From Thermoplasmatota archaeon (lineage in GTDB: Archaea; Thermoplasmatota; Penumbrarchaeia; Penumbrarchaeales; Penumbrarchaeaceae): a stretch of 46,747 nt of DNA. The notes beneath the pieces were generated by a model. That model searched no databases, was not told where the DNA came from, and saw nothing but the letters and a program-made list of their open reading frames with translations. Positions 15,972 to 24,847 of the stretch are shown here, piece after piece (positions within the stretch are counted from its first letter, which is position 1; each line of letters starts with the position of its first letter). A program made the translations under genes and the position numbers. Where the stretch lies: contig JARVGK010000023.1 in assembly GCA_029762535.1 (NCBI GenBank), forward strand, positions 1 to 46,747, written 5' to 3'.

Positions 15972-17195
15972 TCATATCACGAAGCGCTCCATCTGGACTG
16001 CCCTATCCCTGAGCGAGATGGCCGATGTCGGGATCGCGCTGCCATCGAAGAGATCCGTGGTCCTCTCGCCGAGGACCCTTGATGCAGCGATCCTTCCGAT
16101 GGCGTCGGCCTTCATGATCCCCGATCCCGAGGCACCGCTCGCCCAGGTGATGTTGGACACTCTCTCCACGACCGGGTTCTTGTCTGGAAGGTGATAGGAG
16201 TAATATCCCGCCCATTTCATCTTCAATCCGTAGTCCACAAGGGCCGGGAAGTAATGCGACATTACAGGCGCTATCGCCCTCTCGAAATAGATCGGGTCCG
16301 GATCAGGATCCCCCATGCCGAAGGGCTGTCCCAGATCGTCCGCGAGACCGACGAGGACCAACTTCCTATCGAGCATGGGCTTGAGATAGGTGCCTCCGGC
16401 GGGAAGGATAACCGCGGGGACCCTTAAGGGATCCCCTCCGGGGATCATCTGGGAGGGGTCATCGATCCTCAGGCCGAAGAGCTGCCTCTTCTTGGGTAGA
16501 ACGCCGGAGAAGATGCCTATCCCTGACAGCAGTTCGTTCGTCCATGGCCCGCAGGCGATAACGAGATCCTCCGCCCCGTACCTCTCGCCGTCATCGGCGG
16601 TCACCGATAGGGCCCTGACATCGGTCCAGGGTGCGAAGCGCTGGGTGTATCCAGACAGATCTATGCTATCTATACGCTTGTTGAGGACTATCTCCCCGCC
16701 CATTCTCCGGAACTCGTCCCCGTAATGCTGGGCGAGCCCCATTCCGGAAAGGGATCCGCACAACCTGCCGTGTATCGCCCTGGAGATCCCGGGGAAAGGC
16801 CCCCTTGCCAGGGGATCGATCCTGAGCATATCGGAGATCCCCTTGACGTCGAGGAATTCCACTTCGTCCCTATTCGGGTCCAGGGTATCGATGGCGTCCC
16901 TGGACGCCCTCCACTGCGCCTCGGAGAAGGTCCAGAGGTATCCCGTGGGATCCATCTGAATCCTCGATCCCAGCTCGAGGTAATACCTGATGGAGCTCGT
17001 CGAGAGCAAACGAGATGCTTTGGAGGAGAATATGTTGCGGTAGAGGGCGGCGCTTTTGGCGGTGGATCCCTCACCGACCCGCCGGTTCATGTCAACGAGT
17101 GTCACTTCCCTGCGGGGATCGATCCTCTTGAGATGATATGCGGTGGATGCACCGATGACCCCCGCCCCGACCACGACCGTTGGTCCATACTTCAT
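15972..17195 (-). CDS. FAD-dependent oxidoreductase of the DAO (glycine/sarcosine oxidase-like) family
   Basis: The N-terminus GPTVVVGAGVIGASTAYHL is the dinucleotide-binding beta-alpha-beta motif, followed by the acidic ribose-binding strand end (VTLVDMN) and GEGSTAKSAA, the DAO-family segment near the flavin. C-terminal GYYSYHLPDKNPVVE and GASGSGIMKADAIG complete the FAD site seen in D-amino-acid and sarcosine oxidase relatives. It oxidises an amine or hydroxy-acid substrate that cannot be deduced. ATG 17195 is preferred: it places the first strand two residues in, while upstream in-frame codons encode an AT-rich leader. It lies 39 bases downstream of carB on the same strand and may be read from the same transcript. 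Confidence 0.85.
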   Translation of the reverse strand: MKYGPTVVVGAGVIGASTAYHLKRIDPRREVTLVDMNRRVGEGSTAKSAALYRNIFSSKASRLLSTSSIRYYLELGSRIQMDPTGYLWTFSEAQWRASRDAIDTLDPNRDEVEFLDVKGISDMLRIDPLARGPFPGISRAIHGRLCGSLSGMGLAQHYGDEFRRMGGEIVLNKRIDSIDLSGYTQRFAPWTDVRALSVTADDGERYGAEDLVIACGPWTNELLSGIGIFSGVLPKKRQLFGLRIDDPSQMIPGGDPLRVPAVILPAGGTYLKPMLDRKLVLVGLADDLGQPFGMGDPDPDPIYFERAIAPVMSHYFPALVDYGLKMKWAGYYSYHLPDKNPVVERVSNITWASGASGSGIMKADAIGRIAASRVLGERTTDLFDGSAIPTSAISLRDRAVQMERFVI

Positions 17196-17234
17196 GATAG
17201 TTGGATGTAAGGAATGGGTAATTAAACATACCAC

Positions 17235-20200
17235 TCAATACTCATCGAACTCGCATACGGGGATCGAATCCATATCGCGGTGTTCGAGTGCCTCGAACAG
17301 CCTTTCGGCGAGCTTAAGGTTGGTCAGAAGGGGCACGGAGCAGTCCACGGCCGTCCTGCGGATCAGGTAATCGTTGGTGATCTCCTCCTCCTCGTTGCTC
17401 TTTGGGATGTTGATCACCAGCCCGATCCTGCCCTCCCTGATGTATTCCAGTGAGTTCGGGGGGCCTTTCTCCAGGGGCCATCTCAGTGTCTCGGCCTCGA
17501 TACCGTTCGCCCTCATGAAGCGGGCGGTCCCGGACGTGGCATATAGTGTGTAACCCTTCTCCATCAGCCTCCTTATGACCGGAAGCCAGGCTGACTTGGT
17601 CATCTCGGGCCCAGTGGACACCAGGGCCGTTCTGGTCCCTATTCGGAACCCGACCGCCCTCAGCGCCGAAAGCAGGGCGCTCTCCATGTCCATTCCTAGG
17701 CATCCGACCTCGCCGGTCGAGGCCATGGCCACCCCCATGGTGGGGTCGGCCCCTTTCAGCCTCTGATAGGAGAACTGGGCCGCTTTGACGCCGACCCGGT
17801 CCAGATCGAGCATCGTCCCCTCGATCCGTTCGACCTTTTCACCCAACATCGCCTTTGTGGCGAGTTCTATCATGTTCTTTCCCAATGTCTTTGAGGCGAA
17901 CGGGAACGTCCTTGACGAGCGCAGATTGCACTCTATCACCTTTAGCCTGTTCTCCTTGGCTATGAACTGTATGTTGAATGGGCCCGTTATCTTGAGCGAG
18001 GCGGCGATGCGCCTGGAGGCTTCCTTGAGCCTCCTTATGGTCTCGACGTAAAGCCTCTGGGGAGGTATCACGACCGTAGCATCTCCGGAGTGCACCCCTG
18101 CGTTCTCGACATGCTCCCCTATGGAATAGAGCAGGATCTCCCCGTCCCGGGCGACCCCATCGAACTCGATCTCCTTTGCATCCTCGATGAACTTCGAGAC
18201 AACGACGGGGCTTGCGGGATCCACCTCCGTGGCCCTGCTGAGATAGCTCTCCATCGTCGACGGATCGAATACCACCGCCATTGATGCCCCGGACAGCACA
18301 TATGACGGCCTTATCATCACAGGGTATCCGACCCTTTCGGCGAAGGACCTGGCCTCCCCTATGCTCTTTGCCTCCACCCAATCCGGCTGGTCGATCCCCA
18401 GCCCATCAAGGAGGGACGAGAACTTGTTACGGTCCTCCGCCCTGTCAATGTCCATGGGCGACGTGCCCAGTATATGGGCCCCTGATGCGTGCAGCCTGGG
18501 GGCGAGGTTGTTGGCCACCTGTCCCCCCATCGATACGATTATCCCCTCCGGGGATTCGAAATCGTATATGTCCATGACCCTCTCGTAGGTGAGCTCCTCG
18601 AAGTAGAGCCTGTCGCAAACGTCGTAATCGGTGGATACGGTCTCCGGATTGCAGTTGATCATAATGGTCCGGTATCCGAGCCCTCTGGCGGTCCATGCGG
18701 CGTTAACGCAGCACCAGTCGAACTCGACGCTCGAGCCGATCCTGTACGCCCCCGAGCCAAGGATTACCACCGCACCGGCCCTTGGCCCGACATCGTTGGC
18801 GCTGCCGTTGTAGGTCATGTAGAGGTAGTTCGTCGCGGCCGGGTATTCCGCTGCGAGGGTGTCTATCTGCTTGATGCAGGGAACGATCCCCTCCCTGATC
18901 CTGAAAGCCCTGACCTGGTCCATGGGCACTCCGGTGGCCCGCATTATCTGGAAATCGCTGAACCCGAGCCTCTTCGCATTTAAGATCAGGTCCGGCTCCA
19001 AGGCGCCCGCTCCCATCAATCCCGCACCTGTATCGACGATGTCCTTCAGTCTGGCGAGGAACCACGGATCGATGTCCGTCAGCGAACGGATCCTCTCCGG
19101 ATCGGTACCGCGCATGAGAGCCTCGCCTATGGCGAATATCCTCCTCGGCGTCGGGTGTGACAGCTCCTCCTCGAGATCGGGGAAGACAAGCCTGTTGAAT
19201 ATCAGGCCGTGCATGCCCGTGCCGATCATCCTGAGGGCCTTCTGCAGCGCTTCCTCGAACCCCCTCCCTATCGCCATGACCTCGCCCACGCTCATCATCT
19301 GCGAGCCGATGTTCTTCTTGACCAGCTTGAAGCGGTCCAGGTCCCAGCGCGGGACCTTGACGACCACGTAATCGAGGGCCGGCTCGAAGAAGGCGACGGT
19401 GGACCCCGTGACGGCGTTCTTGATCTGGTCTAGCGTTCTCCCGACGGCGATCCTTGCAGCGACAGAGGCCAGGGGATATCCGGTGGCCTTGCTCGCCAGC
19501 GCCGAGGAGCGGGACAGCCTCGCGTTGATCTCTATCACCCTGTAATCGCAGGATCGGGGATCAAGGGCGTATTGTATGTTGCATTCTCCGATTATGCCCA
19601 GATGCCTGACGATATCAATTGCTATCCTCCTGAGGAGATGGTATTCCCGATCCGTAAGGGTCTGGCTGGGGGCCACGACAATGCTCTCTCCCGTGTGGAT
19701 CCCCATCGGGTCGAGGTTCTCCATGTTGCATACGGTGATACAGTTGTCCCCGGAGTCCCTGACTATCTCGTACTCCACCTCTTTCCAACCCTTCAGGTAT
19801 TCCTCGACCAGTATCTGTGGGGCGTTAGCCAGGGCGTTTCGGGCCAGGGCCTTGAGCTGCTCCTCGTCCATCGCAACGCCGCTTCCCAGCCCTCCGAGGG
19901 CGTAGGCGGACCTGATCATTACCGGATATCCGATATCCCTGGACGCCCTGATCGCGGAGTCCAGGTCCGTGCAGGCCCAGGACCGGGCGGTCCTAACCCC
20001 GATCTCGTTCAATCGGTCAACGAACCTCTTGCGATCCTCGGTGTCCTTGATGGCCTCTATAGGCGTGCCCAGGACCTGGACCCCGTATTTGTGCAGGACC
20101 CCTCTGTCGTAGAGTTCGATCCCCACGTTCAGGGCCGTCTGCCCTCCGAAGCCCAGTAGTATTCCGTCCGGCCTTTCAGCCTCTATGATCCTCTCGACCG

Positions 20201-20402
20201 TTTCCGCATCGACGCTGTGGAGGTATAGCCTGTCCGCCAGGTCCTTTGTCGTCTGGACGGTGGCGATGTTGGGATTGACCAGAATGGTCTTAATGCCCTC
20301 CTCTTTGAGTGCCTTCAGGGCCTGTGATCCCGAATAGTCGAACTCGCCAGCCTGTCCGATCATCAGCCCCCCGCTGCCCAGGACCAGGACAGTTTCAACC
20401 AT
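17235..20402 (-). CDS. carB: Carbamoyl-phosphate synthase, large subunit
   Basis: Makes carbamoyl phosphate from bicarbonate, two ATP and ammonia delivered by the small subunit, feeding pyrimidine and arginine synthesis. The 1055 residues match the usual length. Visible parts: the N-terminal GSGGLMIGQAGEFDYSG, the first ATP-grasp (carboxyphosphate) domain with EEYLKGWKEVEYE and the signature ARLSRSSALASKATGYPLA, an oligomerisation segment (about 400-550), the second ATP-grasp (carbamate) domain with SKFIEDAKEIEFD and NLRSSRTFPFASKTLG, and a C-terminal MGS-like allosteric domain (about 915-1055). Its ATGGTTGA overlaps the end of carA by eight bases, so the two subunits are translationally coupled. 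Confidence 0.97.
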   Translation of the reverse strand: MVETVLVLGSGGLMIGQAGEFDYSGSQALKALKEEGIKTILVNPNIATVQTTKDLADRLYLHSVDAETVERIIEAERPDGILLGFGGQTALNVGIELYDRGVLHKYGVQVLGTPIEAIKDTEDRKRFVDRLNEIGVRTARSWACTDLDSAIRASRDIGYPVMIRSAYALGGLGSGVAMDEEQLKALARNALANAPQILVEEYLKGWKEVEYEIVRDSGDNCITVCNMENLDPMGIHTGESIVVAPSQTLTDREYHLLRRIAIDIVRHLGIIGECNIQYALDPRSCDYRVIEINARLSRSSALASKATGYPLASVAARIAVGRTLDQIKNAVTGSTVAFFEPALDYVVVKVPRWDLDRFKLVKKNIGSQMMSVGEVMAIGRGFEEALQKALRMIGTGMHGLIFNRLVFPDLEEELSHPTPRRIFAIGEALMRGTDPERIRSLTDIDPWFLARLKDIVDTGAGLMGAGALEPDLILNAKRLGFSDFQIMRATGVPMDQVRAFRIREGIVPCIKQIDTLAAEYPAATNYLYMTYNGSANDVGPRAGAVVILGSGAYRIGSSVEFDWCCVNAAWTARGLGYRTIMINCNPETVSTDYDVCDRLYFEELTYERVMDIYDFESPEGIIVSMGGQVANNLAPRLHASGAHILGTSPMDIDRAEDRNKFSSLLDGLGIDQPDWVEAKSIGEARSFAERVGYPVMIRPSYVLSGASMAVVFDPSTMESYLSRATEVDPASPVVVSKFIEDAKEIEFDGVARDGEILLYSIGEHVENAGVHSGDATVVIPPQRLYVETIRRLKEASRRIAASLKITGPFNIQFIAKENRLKVIECNLRSSRTFPFASKTLGKNMIELATKAMLGEKVERIEGTMLDLDRVGVKAAQFSYQRLKGADPTMGVAMASTGEVGCLGMDMESALLSALRAVGFRIGTRTALVSTGPEMTKSAWLPVIRRLMEKGYTLYATSGTARFMRANGIEAETLRWPLEKGPPNSLEYIREGRIGLVINIPKSNEEEEITNDYLIRRTAVDCSVPLLTNLKLAERLFEALEHRDMDSIPVCEFDEY

Positions 20403-21465
20403 CGGACATCGCCTCCATGAACCGGTCGAAGAAACGCAGCGAATCCGTCGGACCCGGGCGCGCCTCCGGATGGAATTGAAGCGCGAAGGCGTCCCCCCTC
20501 TCGTTCCTTATGCCCTCGATCGTCCCGTCGTTCAGGTTCCTGTACCATACGCTCCATCCCTCGGGCATACTACCCTCATCCACGGCATAGCCGTGGTTCT
20601 GGCTGGTGATGACGCACTGCCGCGAGGAGGTCTCCATACAGGGTTGGTTCTGGGACCTGTGCCCGAATTTGAGCTTGTATGTCCTCGCTCCCGCGGCGAG
20701 GGCCATGATCTGGCAGCCGAGGCATATCCCCGCAACGGGGACCTCCGCATCGAGCAGCATCTTTACGTTATCGATCGTATCTTTCAGGAGGGAGGGGTCC
20801 CCCGGACCGTTGGATATCATAACTCCGTCGTAACCCTGGCCTGTAGGCATCACGTTGTAGGGGGTGAGGTGCACCCTGCAGCCTCTATCCAGAAGCTCCT
20901 TGATGATCCCCCTCTTGCATCCGCAGTCGATGACGAGCACTTCCGGGCCGTGGTTTCCCTTTCCCAGTTCGCAGGGCGCCTTGATCGAGACCTCGCCCAC
21001 GAGGTCAATAGCGTTCGGGTCGGATACGCGGAATTCGGAGTCGAGATCCTCCTTGATCACGATCCTCCCCAGCATGGTCCCTCTACTGCGAAGGTGTTTG
21101 GTGAGCTCCCTGGTATCGACGCCAGATATTCCGGTGACCCCCTCGCCCTTCATGAGAGCCTCAAGTGAGCCGTGGGCCTCGTGATGGCTGTGATCGCCCA
21201 TCATCCGCCCGGTCACGATCCCCCTGACCTGTATGCGGTCCGATTCGAAATTCTCCGTTTTGCTCGGGACCCCGTAATTCCCTATCAAGGGGTAGGTGAA
21301 GGCGAGTATCTGTCCTTTATATGAGGGGTCCGTCATGGATTCGGGATACCCGACCATGCCCGTATTGAAAACCACCTCTCCGTCGGATCCCTCTTTGGAG
21401 CCTGTGAGTACCCCCGGGAACTTAGTTCCGTCGTCGAGTTCGATGTAACCATCATATCCGCGGAT
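20395..21465 (-). CDS. carA: Carbamoyl-phosphate synthase, small (glutaminase) subunit; start codon unclear
   Basis: Hydrolyses glutamine and channels ammonia to CarB. The C-terminal class I amidotransferase domain has the nucleophile in GICLGCQIMALAAG and the His/Glu pair in FALQFHPEA. The N-terminal half (VVFNTGMVGYPESMTDPSYK) is typical. The first ATG/GTG/TTG in frame is GTG 21375, which begins inside this conserved block, but the frame stays open upstream to a stop at 21520-21522 and encodes convincing CarA N-terminal sequence (GYIELDDGTKFPGVLTG). No ordinary start lies between. The end given here, 21465, is an ATC six bases after a GGGGGG tract and is only a guess. Two ATGs at 21455 and 21452 are in the wrong frame. 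Confidence 0.9.
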   Translation of the reverse strand: MRGYDGYIELDDGTKFPGVLTGSKEGSDGEVVFNTGMVGYPESMTDPSYKGQILAFTYPLIGNYGVPSKTENFESDRIQVRGIVTGRMMGDHSHHEAHGSLEALMKGEGVTGISGVDTRELTKHLRSRGTMLGRIVIKEDLDSEFRVSDPNAIDLVGEVSIKAPCELGKGNHGPEVLVIDCGCKRGIIKELLDRGCRVHLTPYNVMPTGQGYDGVMISNGPGDPSLLKDTIDNVKMLLDAEVPVAGICLGCQIMALAAGARTYKLKFGHRSQNQPCMETSSRQCVITSQNHGYAVDEGSMPEGWSVWYRNLNDGTIEGIRNERGDAFALQFHPEARPGPTDSLRFFDRFMEAMSDG

Positions 21466-21607
21466 CCGTAGCCCCCCTGAAGAACGATACGATATCTGTC
21501 GAGAAAAGTATGGGACCGCCTATATCCCTGTCGTATGGGAAAGGTACGGTCATCGGGAACCTGCGAAATATCCCAAGATAGATAAACCCTTTGCAGGGTC
21601 CTGCGAA

Positions 21608-22003
21608 TCATCGATCCGAGCTGTCGTATATCCTCTGTACCTTCCAGTCCTCACCGAGCCAAAGCCCGATCACCCTTACATCCAGGCCCCATGAGAGTAT
21701 TGACTCGCACCCTGCAAGGACGCTGCGGTGATGCTCCTCGGCGGAACAGGGGTATCCGGCGCAGTCGTGGTGCCCCACCACGGCCACGACCTTCGAACCG
21801 TGCTTCTGGACCGAGATCCCAACCCTCTCCTTGATATGTTCGAGGTCGCCCCCTCCGCACATGCAGAGTATCCTGTCCGGGCCTGGATCGGTTATGGTAT
21901 CGACGTAATCCGCCCCGAACTCGGACCTCATGTATTCGTTCACCGGCAGCTGCACCCTGCCGTCCATGCAGTTGATGGCCGTTACGAACTTTCCTACGGA
22001 CAT
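21608..22003 (-). CDS. Small carbonic-anhydrase-like zinc protein (Pro_CA_2-like)
   Basis: A 131-residue cytoplasmic protein with the hallmarks of a minimal beta-carbonic-anhydrase fold: AINCMDGRVQLPV gives the Cys and the Asp-Arg dyad, and VVGHHDCAGYPCS gives His-x-x-Cys, together the expected zinc ligands. The C-terminal part has the short VIGLWLGEDW segment. It is much shorter than ordinary beta enzymes (about 200 residues), as in the group named putative carbonic anhydrase 2; catalysis has not been established for all of these. TATA-like ATTATATC at about 22036-22043 gives it its own promoter. Its position just upstream of carAB is suggestive, since CarB uses bicarbonate. Confidence 0.75.
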   Translation of the reverse strand: MSVGKFVTAINCMDGRVQLPVNEYMRSEFGADYVDTITDPGPDRILCMCGGGDLEHIKERVGISVQKHGSKVVAVVGHHDCAGYPCSAEEHHRSVLAGCESILSWGLDVRVIGLWLGEDWKVQRIYDSSDR

Positions 22004-22058
22004 TGTGATCGCCGATGCCTTAACTCCGTTTCGGATATAATATCATCGATTCAAGGCA

Positions 22059-23213
22059 TCAGGCCTTGGAGATGCCCTTGAAGAGATCGATCAAGCCCTG
22101 TATGTGGTTCTCCATCACGAACCTATCCCTCTCGATCGTGGGCCTTTTGCCCCGAACGATCTCGGGAATGTCCTTCATGGACCTGTAGACCGCCCCGGTC
22201 CCTTCCTTTTCGATGAAATGCTTCATGGATATGGACATGGGCGCCAGGACAGGGAGACCGCATACCAGGTAGTCGAAGAACTTGTTGGGCAGCATGGTGT
22301 CGAAATGGTCCCTCTCCCTTTCCGGGGGGTCGAAAGGGACTATGCCCCAGTCATACCTGGTCAGCTCCCTCATCAGCTCATGATGGGGGATGCCCTCATG
22401 GAAATGCAAATGATCGGAGCGTTCGGCCAGACTCTTGTATTCGGAGATGACCTCGGGAGGGCCGATCCCGTAAACATGGATGTGGACCCTCTCTTTGGCG
22501 ATGCCCATGAAGACCTTCTTCAACGGGGCCCTGTAACCCGTGGAGGAGAGCACCCCCTCGTAAACGACATGAGGTTGTCCGTCCGACTCCGAAAGCTTTT
22601 CAAGAGGAGTCGCCATATCATCTCTGGATGCGTAATTGTATAGGATGAGATTGTTTTTTTCGGGGATCTCGTGCTTCGACCTGGCCAGGGCATAGGTATG
22701 GTCCGATACCCAGGTCCTTCCATCGCTTCTCTCGAGGGCCGCTCTCTCGATATCGAAAAGCCTCTTGTAGACGGTCCTGAGTCCCAAGGACCTCGCCAGG
22801 GTTCTGTTTCTCAAGGCAGGCGGCAGGTAGTTCTCAAGGACCAGGTCCTTTTGAAAAGCCGTCACCATGTCCCTTTCATCCAAGACGACAGGTATGTCGG
22901 AGTATTCCACCGCGGCGGCGCCCAGGATGTCCGGCATGTTATGGACAAGGATGAGATCGTATTCGCCGCTCTTGAGAAGGTCCAAGATGTACCTCCTGTA
23001 GGTAGAAGGGAAGAGCGTCCTTTTGAAATGCGAGAGCCTTCCTGCGGATCCGTATATCCTCTCCTTCGAATCGAGGAATCCGAGGTCCATCCCCTTTAGC
23101 GATCCTCCGAAGCCCAGATATCTAAGATCGATCCTGAAACCCCTCTCATGCAAAGCTTTGAGCTGACGATAGGCCCTCATGCAGAATGCGGGGTTCAGGC
23201 AGAGCAATCTCAT
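22059..23213 (-). CDS. GT-B fold glycosyltransferase (family 4-like)
   Basis: The open frame runs further upstream, but homology-like sequence starts at ATG 23213 (MRLLCLNPAF) and a TATA-like ATTAAATATC at about 23242-23251 predicts a transcript start just before it, so the longer N-terminus is rejected. The 384-residue product has an N-terminal Rossmann half and a C-terminal nucleotide-sugar half with HFHEGIPHHELMRELTRYDW and MLPNKFFDYLVCGLPVLAPM, the acidic/Gly-Leu-Pro motif typical of GT4 enzymes. No membrane helix is present. It probably transfers a sugar from a nucleotide donor during glycan or glycolipid assembly; donor and acceptor unknown. It is divergent from the GRAM-like gene. Confidence 0.8.
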   Translation of the reverse strand: MRLLCLNPAFCMRAYRQLKALHERGFRIDLRYLGFGGSLKGMDLGFLDSKERIYGSAGRLSHFKRTLFPSTYRRYILDLLKSGEYDLILVHNMPDILGAAAVEYSDIPVVLDERDMVTAFQKDLVLENYLPPALRNRTLARSLGLRTVYKRLFDIERAALERSDGRTWVSDHTYALARSKHEIPEKNNLILYNYASRDDMATPLEKLSESDGQPHVVYEGVLSSTGYRAPLKKVFMGIAKERVHIHVYGIGPPEVISEYKSLAERSDHLHFHEGIPHHELMRELTRYDWGIVPFDPPERERDHFDTMLPNKFFDYLVCGLPVLAPMSISMKHFIEKEGTGAVYRSMKDIPEIVRGKRPTIERDRFVMENHIQGLIDLFKGISKA

Positions 23214-23358
23214 CGTGGTCCGTGTGGACATCCGTTCACTGATATTTAATATTGGAACCCTATGATCGCCTCTTGTGGTCATTGGCCAATTTGGGGAAAT
23301 GAATATATCCCATGGTAGTATGATAGCATCAATACGGGTTGTCAAAGGGTGATTATAA

Positions 23359-23922
23359 ATGGATCTCAGGAACGATGAACTTGTGGTATGGAAGGATCGG
23401 GCCCACATGATGGTGAAAGGGCCGGCGGCAACGGGTGACCTCATGATAACGAACAAGAGGATCGCCTTCGTCGCCAAAAGCGGGAGCACTTTTTTCCAAA
23501 GGAGCACGAGCTCCGACCTGTGGGACATCGCCATAGAGAGGGTCATGGATATCGACATGCAGGAGATGTCCGGCCTCGACCATCCTGTAATTAGGATACG
23601 CTACAACGAGGATGAGATGTTCTTCACCCTGCCCGACAGCTCGCCTAGATCGTCCCTTGCCGCCATGCGTTTGTTCGTGAACTCGGCGAGGAGGATAGAG
23701 GGTGAGCTGGACATCATAAGAGGAGTATCGAGGTCTTTGAAGGAGGACACGCTTGTGACCGGAGACAGGCTACCGGCTCTGATCAAGGGAGTCCCCCAGC
23801 CGGCGGACCAGGTATGCTTCCAGTGCGGAAAGAACCTGGATGAGCCAGGCGGGGTCCAGGATCTCGACGACACCTCCTCCTGCACCGTTTGCGATCCGGA
23901 AATGGCCAAACATGAGCACTGA
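23359..23922 (+). CDS. GRAM/PH-like domain protein with C-terminal zinc ribbon
   Basis: ATG 23359 has GGGTGAT upstream (23346-23352) and a TATA-like GAATATATCC at 23299-23308. Residues about 10-105 form a single beta-rich module (ATGDLMITNKRIAFVAKSG, IRIRYNEDEMFFTLP) similar in pattern to GRAM or bacterial PH domains, in which the strand TNKRIAF is characteristic. The C-terminus carries CFQCGKN and CTVCDPEM, a four-Cys zinc ribbon. No membrane helix. Such proteins may bind lipid or act as adaptors; the combination is unassigned. Confidence 0.65.
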   Translation: MDLRNDELVVWKDRAHMMVKGPAATGDLMITNKRIAFVAKSGSTFFQRSTSSDLWDIAIERVMDIDMQEMSGLDHPVIRIRYNEDEMFFTLPDSSPRSSLAAMRLFVNSARRIEGELDIIRGVSRSLKEDTLVTGDRLPALIKGVPQPADQVCFQCGKNLDEPGGVQDLDDTSSCTVCDPEMAKHEH

Positions 23923-24010
23923 GGACCCGTTCATCCTATCGATACGGGCGAGACCTTGTTCGGGAGGGATACCTCGAAGGGGATCCTCCAGGTTCTGATC
24001 TTATCCTCTA

Positions 24011-24847
24011 TCACTCTTCGTTGCCAGAAGATGATCCCTCCTCGGGGATCCCGAGGTCGCCGAGCAGGCCCTTTGGATATCCATCCTCCGATGGTCCCGC
24101 CTCGTAGTAAGCCTCGCCTCTGGATCCCTCCTCCTGAGGCCTCTCATCCTCTGGTCCGTCATCAGGATCACGAAGCTCTCTGGCGGGGGAACTCCGGTCC
24201 TCTTCTCTCGGGTATGATGAGCCATTCTTCTTCTCCGAGGATGACTTCCTCACAGCGATGATGATAACCACCAGTATGAGAACGCCTCCTATCAGGAAGA
24301 GCATGAACATGCACAGCGCTGATGAGGCATCCTTGCTCATAACGGGTCCAAAAGCCATGTTATCTTCAGATTCCCTCCCGCCGGGTCCCGTCTTGTAATC
24401 GGCGGTGATCCCTACTGCTGTAAGATCTATGGTCCCGTAAACTCGGATGTCGAACCTCCCGTCCCTGAATATCAGGATCTCTACCCTGTAAATGTCCCGG
24501 TTCGGGATCCTCACCCTCAGCTTGCCCTCGGCCGAGGTCTTTTTCGGTATGTTGGAGAGCGTGTCCTGGGCTTCGTCCATCGCGAGATTGCTTCGCGTCT
24601 CAATAGTAAAGGCGCGGATCTTCAGCGTGTCGATCTCCTTGTCCCCGATGTTGGAGATGAATATCATGATCTCGATCTCGGAGCTTTCCTCTCCCTCCTC
24701 CACGAGCCCGAAATAGACGTCCTCCACCTTCAGATCCGGTTCCCCCTCCTTATGGAAAAGGACGTATCCGAGGAGGCCTGAACCGACGAGCAGAAAGACG
24801 GCCAGAGCGTAGATCCCGGCATCCAATGCCTTGAACCCCTTCCTCAT
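24011..24847 (-). CDS. Membrane-anchored protein with extracytoplasmic beta domain, coupled paralogue A
   Basis: ATG 24847 is chosen because GGAGGTGG lies just upstream and the ATGA overlaps the stop of the preceding gene by four bases. Signal-anchor helix at about residues 7-30, beta-sandwich domain (about 35-155) with CARDB-like pattern (IEIMIFISNIGDKEIDTLKI, then ETRSNLAMDEAQDTLSNIPK), a second helix at about 180-205 and a long hydrophilic Ser/Glu/Pro-rich tail. The preceding gene has the same core (VSKLRGFGIDKKTNLAVDDI), so the two are paralogues. Binding partner unknown. Confidence 0.65.
   Translation of the reverse strand: MRKGFKALDAGIYALAVFLLVGSGLLGYVLFHKEGEPDLKVEDVYFGLVEEGEESSEIEIMIFISNIGDKEIDTLKIRAFTIETRSNLAMDEAQDTLSNIPKKTSAEGKLRVRIPNRDIYRVEILIFRDGRFDIRVYGTIDLTAVGITADYKTGPGGRESEDNMAFGPVMSKDASSALCMFMLFLIGGVLILVVIIIAVRKSSSEKKNGSSYPREEDRSSPARELRDPDDGPEDERPQEEGSRGEAYYEAGPSEDGYPKGLLGDLGIPEEGSSSGNEE

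Noticed and set aside
21333..21611. A 92-residue minus-strand frame starting ATG near the carA 5' end
   Set aside because: Downstream of its internal ATGs it is merely carA read one base out of frame; the homologous frame is the carA one.
23214..23558. N-terminal extension of the glycosyltransferase frame
   Set aside because: It overlaps the divergent gene and its promoter; a TATA box lies just before ATG 23213, where family-like sequence begins.
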